Assembly (NCBI GenBank): GCA_963969495.1
Contig: OZ018318.1
Coordinates: 97,183,413-97,247,412, forward strand
Length of the DNA: 64,000 nt
Reading direction: 5' to 3'
Origin: Ceratothoa steindachneri
Lineage: Eukaryota > Arthropoda > Malacostraca > Isopoda > Cymothoidae
The notes under the pieces were generated by a model. It was not told the origin of the DNA. It ran no database searches and was given only the letters and a program-made list of their open reading frames with translations. Position 1 is the stretch's first letter; each line of letters starts with the position of its first letter. Shown piece after piece: positions 63,961 to 64,000 of the stretch. The translations under genes and the position numbers were made by a program.

Positions 63961-64000
63961 GTCTAAGTAAGAAACTATTTGTTCCAAATGTCGTTTTTTA

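Overview
This window is ordinary nuclear DNA of a metazoan. It is strongly AT-rich and has long gene-free stretches, many TA arrays and a dense layer of decayed transposable elements. The mix points to an arthropod, possibly a crustacean or chelicerate: a D34D mariner, several Tc1-like lineages, CR1-like and Jockey-like LINEs, Ty3/gypsy elements, and a multicopy uncharacterised gene family that I recall from arthropods and cnidarians. The organism is an inference. I found no bacterial operon, CRISPR array, rRNA or intact tRNA, and no host gene that I would call functional.

Layout. 1-3257 is gene-poor and AT-rich. 3260-4652 is a full-length but dead mariner with terminal inverted repeats and a TA target site. 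6555-6860 is a ~43-bp minisatellite. 8476-10715 is a three-exon pseudogene of the uncharacterised family. 13210-14461 and 21539-22877 are two copies of an LTR-like repeat; the first carries an internal 440-bp tandem duplication and the second is split by a Tc1-like fragment. 14640-15235 and 15412-15541 hold further tandem repeats. 17271-18449 is a 5'-truncated CR1-like LINE with an uninterrupted reverse-transcriptase frame, probably the youngest element here. A perfect 94-bp direct repeat lies at 18756/19587. 23520-23960 is a Ty3/gypsy integrase fragment on the plus strand.

The most informative block is 26560-31636. It is a minus-strand LTR retrotransposon whose pol order is protease, integrase, reverse transcriptase, RNase H. 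In this order integrase precedes RT, as in the Gmr1 type of Ty3/gypsy element and unlike canonical gypsy. A second, more deleted member (gag plus integrase) lies at 41570-43200. 35927-38599 is a Tc1-like transposon with matching terminal repeats, a probable 95-bp intron in its transposase, and a 1185-bp solo-LTR-like insertion. That insertion is flanked by the duplicated target ATGAC, and removing it joins the transposase frame exactly. 46850-49470 is a badly decayed Jockey-like LINE (linker, RT, RNase H). Two more Tc1-like remnants lie at 53660-54150 and 63661-63960, and a tRNA-derived SINE-like segment lies at 59718-59795.

The elements do not act together as a pathway. The window reads as a record of successive insertions. 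I did not find a clearly new biological system. The best leads are the Gmr1-type gene order, the intron-bearing Tc1-like element with its datable nested LTR, and the intron-retaining pseudogene of an unexplained family.
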